Origin: Azorinus chamasolen | Lineage: Eukaryota > Mollusca > Bivalvia > Cardiida > Solecurtidae | Reading direction: 5' to 3' | Assembly (NCBI GenBank): GCA_963576725.1 | Contig: OY755244.1 | Location: forward strand, 31,748,006 to 31,812,005 | DNA length: 64,000 bases | In this document: positions 17,830 through 29,796 of the stretch, one piece after another | How the letters are laid out: each line of letters starts with the position of its first letter | Numbering within the stretch: the first letter of the stretch is position 1 | Program-made: the position numbers and the translations under genes | The notes under the pieces: generated by a model | What the model saw: the letters and a program-made list of their open reading frames with translations, nothing else | Told to the model about the DNA's origin: nothing | Databases searched by the model: none

Positions 17830-18205
17830 GCTATAGGGGTCCCGGGACATGCTCCCCTGTGAAAATGTAGAAACAATTATGATAAATAGAGCATTTGCTC
17901 CTATAGGTTTCAAAAGATTACTTTTACAGAGGCGTTAAATGGGTTAAAGCTTACCTGACAAGACGGCGTCTTTAACACCCCCCCCCCCCGCACACACACA
18001 CACACACACTTAGCCTTCGAATTTTGTTCACTGTTGGTCATAATAATGTTGTCAATAATTTCTCAAAGGATTTGACGAATCAGAATTCAGTGAAAATTTC
18101 AACTATTCAGAGATAGAACAGACATTATTTTTTTCATCATGAGAACGGTGAATGTTTCTATAGCAATTTACTGCGTTACCCAGCACCCTTTCGCGTATTC
18201 TGACA
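17830..18205. other. Polinton right flank; CA microsatellite
   Basis: Gene-free. A C-run followed by (CA)n lies at 17980-18010. No sequence resembling the left edge of the Polinton is present, so no right terminal repeat can be assigned. Confidence 0.6.
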
Positions 18206-18545
18206 TCGGGTAAAAAAATACATAAGGCAAAGTACCTAGTTGTAGTCTACTTTCAGGCCGAATGACCGCTCAGCTGACTGTACATTTACTCCCCTGGTCA
18301 TTGAGTCATTGGCCTACAATATTGAGCACTGCTAACATATGGCGCAATCATGCAGCCGCAGTACCGGCGAGTGACCCTCACATGTACCCATTTTAACCCC
18401 TGGGTGGAGAGGATGTGCGGGTGGGAGACACGGAAAAGCGTCTCTGAAATTTCCGGGTGGTACCGGGTCACAGAGACCTTCCTACCTCGTCGTAGTTTTC
18501 GGGCTTAATTGTCACAGGGTTTGTTTGACAGAGATTATATCTCTG
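18205..18545 (-). mobile_element. SINE-like repeat, headless copy
   Basis: Shares long blocks with 24725-25022: AAGTACCTAGTTGTAGTCTA, GAATGACCGCTCAGC, GCGCAATCATGCAGCCGCAG and TTTTAACCCCTGGGTGGAGA. The tRNA-like end is diverged or missing here. Confidence 0.7.
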
Positions 18546-18804
18546 CCAAGAACTAAAAGGAAGGAAGGTCGGTGGTGTTGATCCCATGCGCTGCTTTGCA
18601 GCGAATGAAATTAGCCAAAATCATCATCCTAACATTATCTCTCACCATCATGTCATATCATCATTCATCGGCGCTATATGACCTATTCAGTGTCGCAGTG
18701 CCGTAAACCCCAACCCACTCACTCACTCTGACATCGGGCCAAACAACCCTGGTCTGCATGCCCAATCCTCATATGTGAAGATATACCACGATTTGACCGC
18801 GTCC

Positions 18805-18890
18805 ACTCAAAGTACAAATATGAGTCATGCAGGAAACACCACATACAGAACAAACAGTCGCCCGAACAGCAACGCAAGAAAACACAGCGA
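18805..18890 (-). mobile_element. Retroelement 3' tail fragment, family i
   Basis: About 80 bp (ATGAGTCATGCAGGAAACAC, ACATACAGAACAAACAGTCG) of the terminal part of the tail, solitary. Confidence 0.75.
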
Positions 18891-19351
18891 TGAGGGGCAT
18901 ATGTATTGTGTTCATCAAATAAATACATTAGTGTAGCTACCAAGTGCACCAAATCGCTGAACACAACACCTACCACGAGGTGCATGGCATACTTATGTGG
19001 AGGTGGGAAAGGTTCTGTTTCCGCCGGCTACACATTGACTTCTGTTTCCGTTCCTACAGCTGCTAGTGTGGTGGGGGCGGGAAGGGGGGGGGCAAATCTT
19101 GCAGAGCGCGGAGCCAACATGCAATACTTATAAGTATTCACAATGAAACAGATCAAAATATGAGCAAACCTAACTTTTCACGGTGCCGTAGGGGGTCAAA
19201 TTAATGATAAAACCCATTTTTAGTATTTAAAACGGGTGTAAAAATGACATGTAAGACAGTTTGTTTTATAATGAAATCATAATACATTTAACAGAGCTAC
19301 AAATACATGTGCGAAATCAAATACTAAAATCGTAATTTTTCCGCTAAACCA

Positions 19352-19417
19352 GATGTTGTGACCACTCTTTAGAATCGTCTCTTCGTGGCGATTCTAAAAG
19401 AGTGGTCACAACAAAGG
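19352..19417. repeat. Hairpin element, GTGACCACT family
   Basis: Near-perfect inverted repeat: TTGTGACCACTCTTTAGAAT, a CGTCTCTTCG loop region and GATTCTAAAAGAGTGGTCAC. Related copies are at 27282, 35806, 39418 and 39882. Confidence 0.8.
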
Positions 19418-19989
19418 GTTTGGTGAAGTAATAAAGAGGTTATTCTTGAAAATGTTTTAAATTATGCATCTTATCTGGACATAAGCAGTGATATTTTCAA
19501 TATTGAACCAATATCCCGAAGTCAAAATAAAGTTTCTGTTCAAAGTTCGCATTTTTGCTATTTTGACCACCGCATCTCTCGTCCAGCTTTTGAAATTTAT
19601 TGTCCGAGTGTCAAGCAGCATGGATCCTGAAGAGAAACCTAGTTTCTCGATGTCTCATCCGGATCAAACCTGTTTGTAAATGCCAGCTACGTTGCACAGA
19701 ACGAGATTAATAGTAATAGGTTTGAAATTTAAACTAATACGATGACACTGGTAACGCGATTGTCTTATGGCGTGCTAAAGTACGGCGTGAATAACTTTAT
19801 TTACCTGATAGTATCCCAATACAGAAAGGTAGCTGGTTCAAAGTCTTCGCAAAGAACGACATGATGTATCCTAATGGAACGAGACCAGAACCGAAAAACA
19901 TCAATTTTGACAGACCAAATCTTTTCCTGAGAATCCCCCAGATGATAGCTGAAATGAGACGTTAGGTTGTTTAACCATTTACCTGATAT

Positions 19990-21330
19990 GGACGCCATTT
20001 CACTCCTTTGAAAACAGAGTAAATCCTAATCAAACGTTTCCTATTGGAGCCGGCTGCTCGGCGTGTTTATGAAACAATATAGATATGTTTTTGCAGTTCC
20101 TATCATTGTCAAAACATTATCGAACACGAGATTCAGCTAATTCATATGCATGCTTCATTATTCAAAATACGACACAAATAGTACTCAGAAATAATTAACT
20201 GAACTCCTACATGTTTTGTATTTTGGCATGTTATACCATTCACCTTATTTGGTATTGACGATTCCATGTAATCGCAGTCTTAATCATGTACCTCATGAAT
20301 GTTCCTGTAAGAAATAATGATAATGTGGATATTAATTAGATAAATTTTGCACGTGGCATTTAAACACATATATTTTTGCCGTAGCAGATTTATATAAATA
20401 TTAACAAACAAAACAGAAGATCCTAATCCGATGGCTACTACGGTCACCTGGTGTTTTCAGCTAATTGTTTCTGTCAGGTAAACGGTTAACTCTTAATTAT
20501 ACTGATACTAGCAGATATAACAAGCCTGAGTTGATATGAATGATTTGCCATCGTATTGCATTTTCAATTATTATTCTATATTATCATCTGTTACAGGATT
20601 GGTCCATTCCTTCGCACTGACTCACAATGGTTTCAAAACACAAATATTCTAAACGTATTTATAGTAAATGTTACTTTTCAGTAGATATTTGCAGAGGTTT
20701 AGTCTAAATCTGACCTATGAGGGAATGGGTTAACCATACGTTAGGGAGACAACCCTAATAAAAAAATCACAAAAATTAGACACAGTTTTGTACATTTTGT
20801 ACCATCAAATTGATCAATGAAAACTTAAAGAATCTATATGGCGCCGACTTTACTTGATCATGTTAATTTTTAATGTGCTGTCGTTTGGCTGCTGCTTCTT
20901 TGTAAAGAAAGTAGAAATTCTATCAAGTAAATTAAGTATACAATATCATATATAATAGCTACTAAATTACTGTCTTAACAATTGTAATACATTATGTCGT
21001 ATTTTTGGTTCTTTCTTCCCGTTTATCTCTTGGTGCGCTTAATATATCTAGGCAAAATATGGCGTTGATGACGTAGTTTCAGGTGAAACTATGATGTTTC
21101 AATGTCTTATTAGTTTTATTAAACTAGTGGACTAAATATTATAACGATCACCCAGACTCGTATCTTATTCATTTTGTCATCTCGTTAATGAAAGGGATAA
21201 TGAAAGTGTAAGATCCTCTGCATAATGACGAGTCTCAGAATTATGGTTACAACATGCATATGTGCAGAACATAACTACTGAAACTTGCATCTTTAAATTT
21301 CATCAAATGTACTGTTGATAATAAATGAAA
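19990..21330. other. Intronic DNA of copy A, no gene seen
   Basis: AT-rich sequence between the two copy-A exons, lacking recognisable coding sequence on either strand. Confidence 0.5.
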
Positions 21331-21334
21331 AGGT

Positions 21335-21485
21335 AATAAAGTCAAGCAGGCAAAGCCACATACAAGACGCAACCACCACCAAAACATCGATAAACAGCAT
21401 GTCACACACACACAAACACACATCTAAAAACACGCACACACACGAGTAGAACGCAGAAAAAACAAAGACACAAACACCCTTCTCG
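21335..21485 (-). mobile_element. Retroelement 3' tail fragment, family ii
   Basis: GTCAAGCAGGCAAAGCCACA, ACGCAACCACCACCAAAACA, then a CACACA tract and CACGAGTAGAACGCAG. The same tail follows reverse-transcriptase remnants at 46.1-47.4 kb. Confidence 0.75.
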
Positions 21486-21523
21486 TGCTAAACGCGACTT
21501 TAATGACAATTGTAAAAACAACT

Positions 21524-21580
21524 AGGATCCAGATGAGACGCCGAATATCTCGGCGTCTCAACAGGATCCAAACATTGAAA
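21524..21580. repeat. Hairpin element, GGATCC/GAGACGCC family
   Basis: Inverted repeat with GGATCCAGATGAGACGCCGA on one side, CGGCGTCTCAACAGGATCC on the other, and a short loop. Confidence 0.8.
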
Positions 21581-22439
21581 CAATTGAGCGAATCCGTTGT
21601 CGTTATAATATTATCTGATTAGTGTTTAAACAGACTTTACCTTGTCCAATTATTAAAATAATTATATTCTTCTGAAAATGATTACTCTGTATCAACTGAA
21701 CTGTGTATTGCAGTCAATTGACTTAAAAATGTGGCAGAATCCCATTGTTTTGACTGATCGTTAAACTCAGCTTATCGTAGTCCCATTTTATAACAGTCAT
21801 AACAGTTCCTATGATCGAAATCATCACCAATTCCAGCATGCGAAACTTAGGGTTAACTTCGTACGACAAAAATTATTGTAATTTCAAGCATATTAAGATG
21901 ATCGTAACTTCCTGTTGCGATCCTCGTATGTTAGACATTACGGTAATTTCTGTCCCACTGCAAATACCTGTACAGAACGTCATTCCCATCAATAAGGAAT
22001 GCACAGCTACAGTTTCAGCCCTGTCCTCGTTGAATTCCTCCAGTAACGGCACAAATAATGTTCCGAATGCCAGGACAATGGCCAATGGATTAGCGTTCAA
22101 AAACAGCAAGCTACTAAAATGGTCAACCTAAGAAGTTAAGAAAGTTCCGCGAATACAATAACAAAATAATAGTCCAGTTTTTGAAATCCTTATACGTTAA
22201 AACGACTATTATTATACCGTATCTATATAGCACACTTTTTATATCTAAATTACGTTCAAACGTGCTTTACAATTAAAACATATATACATTTTAAAGCAGA
22301 AAAGAAATAAAAATATTTTAAAAGAAACTTTAAGATATGAAATAGAAATAAAAATATAAAAGAACATTTACAGTGTATTTCTAAGGTATGAAAATTTTTT
22401 ATCGCATAACCTCAAAATTTAAAATCCATATGTCTGGTA

Positions 22440-23160
22440 AGACATAGTGCAATTATAATAAGAGGATAAATCAATGTTGGCCGCATACTATTTCTAAAAT
22501 TAAAACATGCAAGAGCTATTTAGGCTTAAAATATACATCAGACACCATAAATCTTTAAAAAGAAATTAGTTGTAAGAGATCTTTTAAAAGACTCAAGTGT
22601 AGCTGAGTTCCGTATTCTCACCGGAAGTTCATTCCACAACTTAGGAGCCGCCCTTGCAACGCTAGGATTGCAACAGGTAAGTGTGCCGGATCCTGGCATC
22701 ACGAGGGCCATAAAGTCATTTTTTATCTTAAGTCACGCTGTGGTTTATATATATTTAATATTTTTGCAATGTAACTTGTAACTCTTTCTTTCAAGGGATC
22801 ACTCATTTTCAGATTATTTGGAGATTTGTCATTCAAGGCTTTATATGTGTGAGACAAAAGTTCAAATTTATCCGTTGTTCCACTGGGAGTCAGTGAAGTT
22901 CCTTTAACACTGGTGTTATGTAGTAAAAACGTGAAGTCCTGGTAATGATACGAGCTGCAACATTTTGGACAGTCTGTGGTTTGTTCAATGTTGTCTTTGG
23001 TAGACCACAGAGCAGGGGGTTACAATAGTCAAATCTAGATGTAACAAGAGATTTTATTAGGGTTTTGGTAGCATCAATGGTACGATATTTTCTGATATGG
23101 CCTATTTGTCGTAGCTGGACATAACAAGACCTACAAACAGAATTCACCTGCTGTTCCATG
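22440..23160 (-). pseudogene. LINE (CR1/L2-like) reverse transcriptase C-terminal relic
   Basis: Minus-strand translation gives LRQIGHIRKYRTIDATKTLI, SLVTSRFDYCNPLLCGLPKT and VQNVAARIITRTSRFYYITP, the conserved thumb/C-terminal region of CR1/jockey-clade reverse transcriptases. A frame change near 22900 leads on into HWLPVEQ-like sequence and KALNDKSP, then decays by about 22.5 kb. The insertion is absent from the matching position of duplication copy B, so it postdates that event or was lost there. Confidence 0.82.
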
Positions 23161-23164
23161 TTAT

Positions 23165-24720
23165 GTTTGAATGTCCCAAACTTTCAAACCACGTTGATGG
23201 TTTTATCTCAGCATCTTCAATTACGTGTCTATTTGTCTAAGACGATGTTGAATTAAACATTTCAGTCATAAACAAATGTCAAAAGTTATATTTTCTGACA
23301 TTGATGATTTCTGTTTGAAAGAATAACCATTTATTTATGAGTATATTTCAGTTTATATATATTTCGAAATTGCTCATGGACGCTCGTTATAATTATTTGC
23401 ATTTCAATTCTAATACTACTACTAATAAGAATCATTATTATCATCATCATTATCATCAGAATTACGATTTCTCCGGCCAGACCTAACGTAGCATTTTCGG
23501 ACAGAATTGACACATCAAGGGCAATCTGCCCCTGAAACCTACCAGCATTAATCTAAAAACAATGAAGATATTTAAGACAGACACTATATTGAGTAATGAC
23601 AATATAATGCTTTTTACGAATTGGAAAAGACAAAATTAAAAGTATTTAACCCTTATCCCCTCTAGATTCGCATTTCAAACAGGTGTAGACAAGATACAAG
23701 AGGTTTTATTTTCAGTCGGGTTTACAACAATTAACATTAGCTATTGCTAGCTATAGCAACATAAAACAATATCACTTTAAAGCAAAACAGCCTAGGATAA
23801 AATTTAGCATATTGGCAAAAGACATATAAGATATATAGTTATATTTAAATCTCAAGATTAATTCAAAAAGTTCCTCACCATTTATGATTCTAAAACAGTT
23901 TCATAAAAAAAGATCTAAGGCAATATTTTATTTAATATTATTAATGCCTGAATATTAAAGGGGACGTCCCTACATTCAAAAATGCCTAAAATATACAAAA
24001 TTCGTATGTTTATATGCTGAAAAGTAGCATATCGCAAGAAAACCTATCCAATAAACGTTGACAATGACAAAACTACCATGTGTTTTATATCGACGATACC
24101 GATTTTATTCCCTGATGTTTCAGTTTTATTCAGGTTGGGCTCTAGTTGCGTATCTGTTCGCGTCTCTCCGACCACTTCCGAGAAATGCCGTTACGTAAAT
24201 AATAGAACGATTGGGTGATCATCGGCAAAACGTGGGAAATTTCAACAGAAAACGCCGATAGTTCTTTGTTGTAGAACAAAACATATAAATATTGATGAAA
24301 TCGGTTTATAATGTGTCACAGAGTCTTTTTTCGATATAAGTTCAAATTGACAATCTTCATAATAATGATTGAGCATCACAAATACCAAGTTTTATAATAT
24401 AATTGAAATATGCGTTCATTGTAGGGACTTCCGCTTTGAAGGATCACATTTAAATAGATAAAGGGACGCAATGATGACAGTAAAAAGATGTCTACAGCGA
24501 ATTTGCCCCCCACCCTTATCATATGTATAAGAGTATGGGAGGGAATCGCATCCAAAGAAAATCTATAACAGACATGTTGCACATTGTAGTTTCTCACATT
24601 CAAAGCTTACAAACATCACAAAAATTCATCTTTCAAGAATCCGTCATGTTAAAATGTAATATGTTACACAACACGTTCATCTTCACATCACCGGTGTCGA
24701 TTTCAGCATGTTACGTATTA
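23165..24720. other. Gene-free stretch
   Basis: Nothing coding is supported. Up to about 23420 the DNA matches copy B (41020-41180). The remainder has no counterpart there. Confidence 0.5.
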
Positions 24721-24724
24721 TCTA

Positions 24725-25022
24725 AAAATACATAAAGCAAAGTACCTAATTATAGTCTACTTTCAGTCCGAATGACGGCTCAGCCGACTGTACATTTACT
24801 CCCCTTGTCATTGAGTCATTCGCCCACAATATTGAGCACTAACATATGGCGCAATCATGCAGCCGCAGTACCGGCTAGTGACCCTCACAGGTACCCATTT
24901 TAACCCCTGGGTGGAGAGGAGGTGCGCGTGGGAGACACGGAAAAGCGTTTCTGAAAATGTCCGGGAGGTTTGAACCCCGGACCTCCGGATTGATAGTCAA
25001 GCGCGTTACCACTAGACCACCG
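24725..25022 (-). mobile_element. tRNA-derived SINE
   Basis: The minus-strand 5' end is tRNA-like: A-box TGGTCTAGTGGT (25010-25021) and B-box GGTTCAAACCT (24966-24976), with spacing right for an RNA polymerase III promoter. It is followed by about 220 bp of non-tRNA body shared with 18205-18545. The anticodon arm does not pair well, so this is a SINE and not a tRNA gene. Confidence 0.8.
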
Positions 25023-25499
25023 CACACCACAAAACATCATATGTAATATTTGCAACTCCAAATTCGACATGTTCTACCCTCGCACTTTCGCAGTCTCTGA
25101 CAACATTACATCTAACAGGTGAACAAATGACAACTCGTAAACTGCACACTTTCATTGATTGAGAACCAGTCTATACACCATTTACTGTGACGTCACAAAC
25201 AAAATGGCGGCGTAGAAACAGGGAAACTTCTTGCATAGCAACCTATGTGTTAATTGGCTTAGCGTTACACATTATTTAACACATGTGCCTTGCTATATAA
25301 AATAACGAAACAAGAGTTTCTCAATAGCTATTTTTAATAAGAAGTAGTCAAATTCACACCAGTTCCAAACGAAATTCAGCAGCCATTTTTTACAGCGGGG
25401 ATAAGGTTAAAAAACCATTATATTTTATGTGAATTACTTTCTGCACCCAATTGCCTCTCAAATGACTGCACATGGTACTTTGTATAGAAACTAACAATT

Positions 25500-25930
25500 A
25501 ACGTTGTGTTTGCTTATAACATGACACAGGGAAATATTACGGAAGAAGCAGAACATTCTAACAATCTTGCTGTAAGTGAAGTACGTGACCATGGACTGTA
25601 CTATATATAGAAATTCTGGTCGGTTTTTAGATAAATCGGTAAGCGCGACCTATCAATAAAAGAGAAACTAGAACTGAAAAATAAACATACATGCAACTGA
25701 TTCCATATTACCAATAGTTCTTTGTTTACGCGAACGATGTGTCTCGACTATGGCCATTGTTATTTTCTATTCTTCTTTGATATCAGATTTGATGCGGACT
25801 CATATTTTGTTATCGTTCTTTCAGAGACTACGTATCGTCACTTTAGCTCATATGCGTTTAGTGAACGATCTAGTCAACTAGGGTAAGTTCCGTTAATTCC
25901 TTCGAAATGAATCAATTTTCCAGCATCGCG
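25500..25930 (-). other. Conserved block upstream of transporter copy A
   Basis: Similar to 41321-41560 and 43150-43560 of copy B. On the minus strand it has CTATATATAG (CTATATAAATC in copy B), a possible TATA element upstream of the transporter exons. Promoter function is an inference from conservation and orientation. Confidence 0.3.
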
Positions 25931-25944
25931 AATGGTTTGCTAGT

Positions 25945-27005
25945 GTTTAAATTCACACACCCAAACACACGCACATACACGGGATGAACACAGAAAACAT
26001 TAAGAGATAAACATTCCAAACATAAACAAAAGCACTAGTACAAAGACACAAGACAAACAAAAGTAAAGCTAGGGTCCCACTGCCGATTAGATCAACTCGT
26101 CCAAGTCCAACCAAATGATCGGGTACTGGTCTGGCTCGCTCGGCAGGAGTGATCCGGAGTAATCAGGGAGGTCGACCTTTGTCGGCATCGCTCGGACTCC
26201 CTACCCGACTTTTTTTTACATGTTCAAAACATTTGGGAAGATATCGAGTAGCCACGCGCACGAGAAGCGATCGGGCAGCGGTCGGGTATTGACCGATACT
26301 CATCGAGTAGAGGGTCGGGTTGATCGTGAGACAATCGTGTAGAGATCTAGTGCGGTCGGGGTGAAGTCATTTGCCCGATCTGTACATGATCATATCGACC
26401 TCTACTCGAGTAATACCTGATCGACATAAGTATGCCCATGACAATCTTTTCGGGTAGATATCGAGCAGAGGTCCATTTGATCGGGTAGAGATCATGTAGG
26501 GATATTATCTGGGTCGAGATGATCGGGGAGAGATCGGAGCGGTTGCTGAGTTGAGAAGAACTCGTGTGCATGCCTTCGACCGAGCTTGATAGGGGAATTT
26601 TGGTGATCGGGATGGTCGAGTTGCTCCGATCGGCAGTGGCAACCTAGCTTTAGGGTGACAAAGAGAGTACCGCCTGGGAATGGTCAGTGGCAAAATCACC
26701 ACTGGGCGGTGTAAACCGGTTTACGGACGTCCTAACCTCATACTTATCTCAACGTCACCCTAGCTTAACAAATAGAGTAAATAAAGGTATCCCCGCCGGA
26801 CTTTCCCACAACATAGAATACGGTTAACACATGACAATATGTAAAACATGGCATAACAACTGTGTAAAATCCGTCAAATATGTACTCAATGACCTCGCTG
26901 AAGTCAGAGCAACTCGTTCGCCATCGCACAAGCAAAGAGGGAGGCGTAGGTACCGACTATAAAGGAGTCAAACACCAAATATGCAGTGCGTTGAATATGA
27001 CCCCG
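25945..27005 (-). mobile_element. Retroelement remnant (RT family, tail ii), split by a MITE
   Basis: Minus-strand copy: a trace of reverse-transcriptase C-terminus (26880-27005, matching 46600-46790), then tail ii at 26651-26830 and 25945-26065. The two tail pieces become continuous if 26066-26650 is removed. No open coding frame remains. Confidence 0.75.
26066..26650. mobile_element. 585-bp MITE with TA target duplication
   Basis: Terminal inverted repeats AAGCTAGGGTCCCACTGCCG and CGGCAGTGGCAACCTAGCTT, flanked by TA on both sides (26064-26065 and 26651-26652). Uninterrupted tails elsewhere confirm the empty site. The interior is a set of degenerate GATCGGGTAGAG-type motifs in both orientations. 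TA duplication suggests mobilisation by a Tc1/mariner-type transposase, which is not encoded here. A second, truncated copy is at 30023-30252. Confidence 0.85.
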
Positions 27006-27281
27006 AATACCATGCAATATTATATATATTGCCGTTAAAGTCTACATCGTTAATAATTTAGTTCCACGCTGTCTTTCATGGTCTAGTTTTACGTATAGGT
27101 ATTGACGTGGTTTCTGTGTGTTGGTAAAATTAACATTATATAAGACTTCATGCGAAACTGACAGAAGTAAACGTGAGTACCAAATTCTGCTAGGTAAGAT
27201 TATACAGTGCTACAGATAAGATGCGTACGTTTAAATATTTTCAAGAATAGCTCCTTAATTTCCCCACCAAAATATATACTG

Positions 27282-27343
27282 TGATCACTTTTAGGATCGT
27301 CTCTTCGAGACGATTCTAAGGAGTGGTCACAGTATATGTTGGT
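27282..27343. repeat. Hairpin element, GTGACCACT family
   Basis: ACTGTGATCACTTTTAGGAT, CGTCTCTTCGAGACG and ATTCTAAGGAGTGGTCACAG form a near-complete inverted repeat. Confidence 0.8.
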
Positions 27344-27419
27344 GGGGGAAATGACGAGTTTAGTATTTGGGTACGCACTTTTATCGGCATCTGTGTAAGA
27401 TAGAGCTGGCATAATACCT

Positions 27420-28325
27420 TAGTTCAGAGTTTTCAATAAGGTGTGTACTTGGTAGAACAAAATAACAAAATAAAAATAGAATGTAATATCTGTTCATGTT
27501 TAACTCGGACACCGTCGATGTCTTTGTTAGTTGTTGGTTTAGAGCGGGTTTACTGTAAATAGTTCTGAGTAAACATCAATATCAGATGTCGCTGGGTAAA
27601 TAGAGCTAGCATGATACCTCAGATAACAGACATAAGCGTTAGGAAAATAGAAACAAATAAACAATATGCAAAAAGTAAACAATGTCCTATTTTTACCACC
27701 CTGGCAAACAGAGTAGACATGTAAAAACCACATTATCAGGGTCTGTTCTGTTTGCTTATGAAATAATATAGACCTTATTCTGCAGTTGTAAATTGGGCCA
27801 TAACATTTTCTTATTTATATTAAGGAAGTAATCATGAATATCAAAATTGAAGGAAAGTACATTCTGTCAAACAGTATTTTGTCGTAGAATGGAAATATGT
27901 TTAATATGTCAAATTTAAATGTGCATTACCTTTATACTGTTGTTTTACTCCACAACGCTGTGCCGAATAAAGATCAGTGATAAATGACGTATAGCATTTG
28001 AATATGAGTCCTAGTTTAGTACATCGGCCTGTTCTTGTCCAATTTAGCAAACCAAATCCATCTCAAAATACACACATCTCATCATCGGATAATAAAATGG
28101 GGCATCATCTAAGTTTGCCTGTCATATAAGCTAACGCTCCAAATGTTGTTATTTCTAAAAAGTTCCTACCTATTATCCAGTTCCCGTAATAGATTTTCTT
28201 ATTTCCTCTCAGACGACATGCGATCAAATATTCATATACTAGAGATACACATGAGTAGCACAATTAGTGATATGATCTAAATTGTTTTAATCAAATATGA
28301 ATTAGAGTATAGTTATAATTAGTTA
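27420..28325. other. Gene-free stretch
   Basis: Low-complexity AT-rich DNA. 27540-27720 shares pieces with 45480-45690. No gene is supported. Confidence 0.45.
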
Positions 28326-28330
28326 TAAAA

Positions 28331-29190
28331 GCCTTCAATGATACTTGTCGATATTTGGATGACATTTTTAACTTAGATAACCCTTTCTTTAATGCTCTGA
28401 TTCCTACAATTTATCCTAAAGAACTCAAATTGAATAAAGCTAACCCGTCCGACAATTATGCAGCGTTTCTTGACCTAGACCTTAAAATTAATAATGGAAT
28501 GATTTCTTCTAAAATATATGACAAAAGAGATGATTTTGATTTTAATATTGTAAATTTTCCTCATCTTGACGGGGATGTTCCCCGTGCTCCATCTTACGGG
28601 GTTTATATATCTCAACTTATTCGTTTTGCTAGAGCTTGTTCATCTATTGACGATTTTAACAGTCGAAATCTCATTTTAACTGAAAAACTGCTTAAACAAG
28701 GATATAGATACCATAAACTAAGAAAAACTTTCTCTAAATTTTACTATCGAAATCTCTCGCTTATTGGCAAGTACAAATGTAATCTCAAGGTACTTTTGCG
28801 ACACGGTATTTCACATCCTGAATTTTATGGTGATGTGATTTACAAACTTCGTAGAATTATTGGACATACCCATTTTCTCACTTTGTTCATCAAATATATA
28901 AAACAATTCATTAAAAAGGGATATGATCCTGTATTATTACAACATACTGCATGTTTGGTTGTGAACCCTTTTACAGTTGGCAATCACGCTGGCCTCTTTG
29001 CATGTACGCCGACAAGAAAGGTTTAGTACTCTATGAAGGCGACCTCTTAAATCCAGAAATGGAAGGAGAACGTCGGATATCTGTACTATTTCATTTTTGT
29101 CGTACCCTTTATTACTTTTCTACAGTTACTCTGTTTGCAGCTCAATCATTGAGTACACTAGCGATAGGTGGATACAGTATGTTCAATTAA
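28331..29190 (+). pseudogene. Retroelement reverse transcriptase, 5'-truncated (copy a)
   Basis: Begins inside the reverse transcriptase at the catalytic CRYLDDIFNLDNPFF motif. It continues through IYPKELKLNKANPSDNYAAF, SSKIYDKRDDFDFNIVNFPH, LDGDVPRAPSYGVYISQLIR and KLLKQGYRYHKLRKTFSKFY to a CLVVNPFTVGNHAGLFACTP region. One frame shift near 29000-29020 precedes the last open piece. The fingers and most of the palm are absent, so the copy is inactive. The family is common in cnidarian and mollusc genomes. I cannot assign it firmly to a LINE clade or to Penelope-like elements. The best-preserved copy in the window. Confidence 0.82.
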
Positions 29191-29194
29191 ATGT

Positions 29195-29545
29195 TTTTTT
29201 GTTATACATGCACTTTACCACTGTATTTGCTGTCGCGGTTGTTGTAGATTAGTCGGAGAGGGGATACGTTTATTTACACTGTTTGTCTTTTAGGATGGGG
29301 ATGGAATAAGGGTGAGGTTGGGCGCCCATAAACCGGTTTAAACCCCCGGTGACTTTTGTCACTGACCGTTCCAAGGCGGTACTTCCATCTTCCTCCTATT
29401 GAATGTTTGTTTTGTCTTTGTGCGTCTCTTGTTGTTTTTTCTACCCATGTACATTTGCTGTTTCCTTGTGTTGCTGTTCGGGCGAGTGTTTGTTCTGTAT
29501 GTGGTATTTCCTGCATGACTCATTTTTGTACTTTTTGTATATGAT
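29195..29545 (+). mobile_element. 3' tail of the retroelement (family i reference copy)
   Basis: Directly follows the RT coding part. Order: TCGCGGTTGTTGTAGATTAG, GGGGATACGTTTATTTACAC, a palindrome-rich core TAAACCGGTTTAAACC and AGTGAC-like block GTGACTTTTGTCACTGACCG, then TGCTGTTCGGGCGAGTG and a CATGACTCATTTTTGTAC end. This fixes the orientation and identity of all the solitary family-i fragments. Confidence 0.8.
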
Positions 29546-29796
29546 GAATGCTCTGTGGCAATTAAACTCCATATTGTAACATATCTTAAGGTTAAGTGTG
29601 TGATACGCATATGTAATAAGCACTGAGCTGTAAAATATATAACTCGATCAGGATATGTGTGTATAAGGACTGAAGCAAAGGGTATCCACGGGTATGTTAG
29701 GCAATAATACCATGCTAGGTAATAGTACCAGGGGTCATACATTACCCGAATTTGAAAGTTTTTTATGATTATAACCTTTTACTTGATACAGACACT

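Larger units (their letters stand above)
6541..17830. mobile_element. Endogenous Polinton/Maverick-type element
   Basis: The gene set is diagnostic: DDE integrase, protein-primed family B polymerase, FtsK/HerA-type packaging ATPase, double-jelly-roll major capsid protein and penton-type minor capsid protein, with several small unknown proteins. Base composition is much more AT-rich than the flanks, and host-like sequence resumes near 17.83 kb. Known Polintons are usually 15-25 kb with terminal inverted repeats and a maturation protease. Here neither a protease nor a right terminal repeat is visible, and the last gene stops short, so the right end is probably deleted. Both edges are approximate, inferred from gene ends and composition. 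Confidence 0.93.
19805..22127 (-). pseudogene. Monocarboxylate-transporter-like gene, decayed copy A
   Basis: Two exons matching those of the gene at 34903-40902. Exon at 21968-22127 (NANPLAIVLAFGTLFVPLLE) has an AG acceptor and GT donor at the same places as its counterpart, but is 160 bp against 161 bp. The missing base shifts the frame and brings in TGA soon after the acceptor. Exon at 19805-19948 is open (AIIWGILRKRFGLSKLMFFG, YIMSFFAKTLNQLPFC) with intact splice sites. The exons for the remaining membrane segments are not found towards 18 kb or left of the Polinton. SLC16-type proteins move monocarboxylates or related anions across membranes. This copy cannot make one, so I read it as a partial, inactivated duplicate. 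Confidence 0.8.
19140..27260. repeat. Segmental duplication, copy A
   Basis: Collinear, imperfect similarity to 37985-44240 across exons, introns and upstream DNA. Anchors (A/B): TTTTCACRG at 19177/38030; GATGACACTGGTA at 19741/38584; exon pairs; AAAGTTCCGCGA at 22142/40914; TAGAAATTCTG at 25606/41421; GTCTACATCGTTAATAATTT at 27040/44052. Copy A carries extra insertions: a LINE piece, a SINE, a MITE and retroelement tails. Confidence 0.8.

Noticed and set aside
24957..25022. Possible tRNA gene
   Set aside because: A- and B-boxes are present, but the anticodon stem does not pair well and the unit continues into a body shared with another locus; it is a SINE head.
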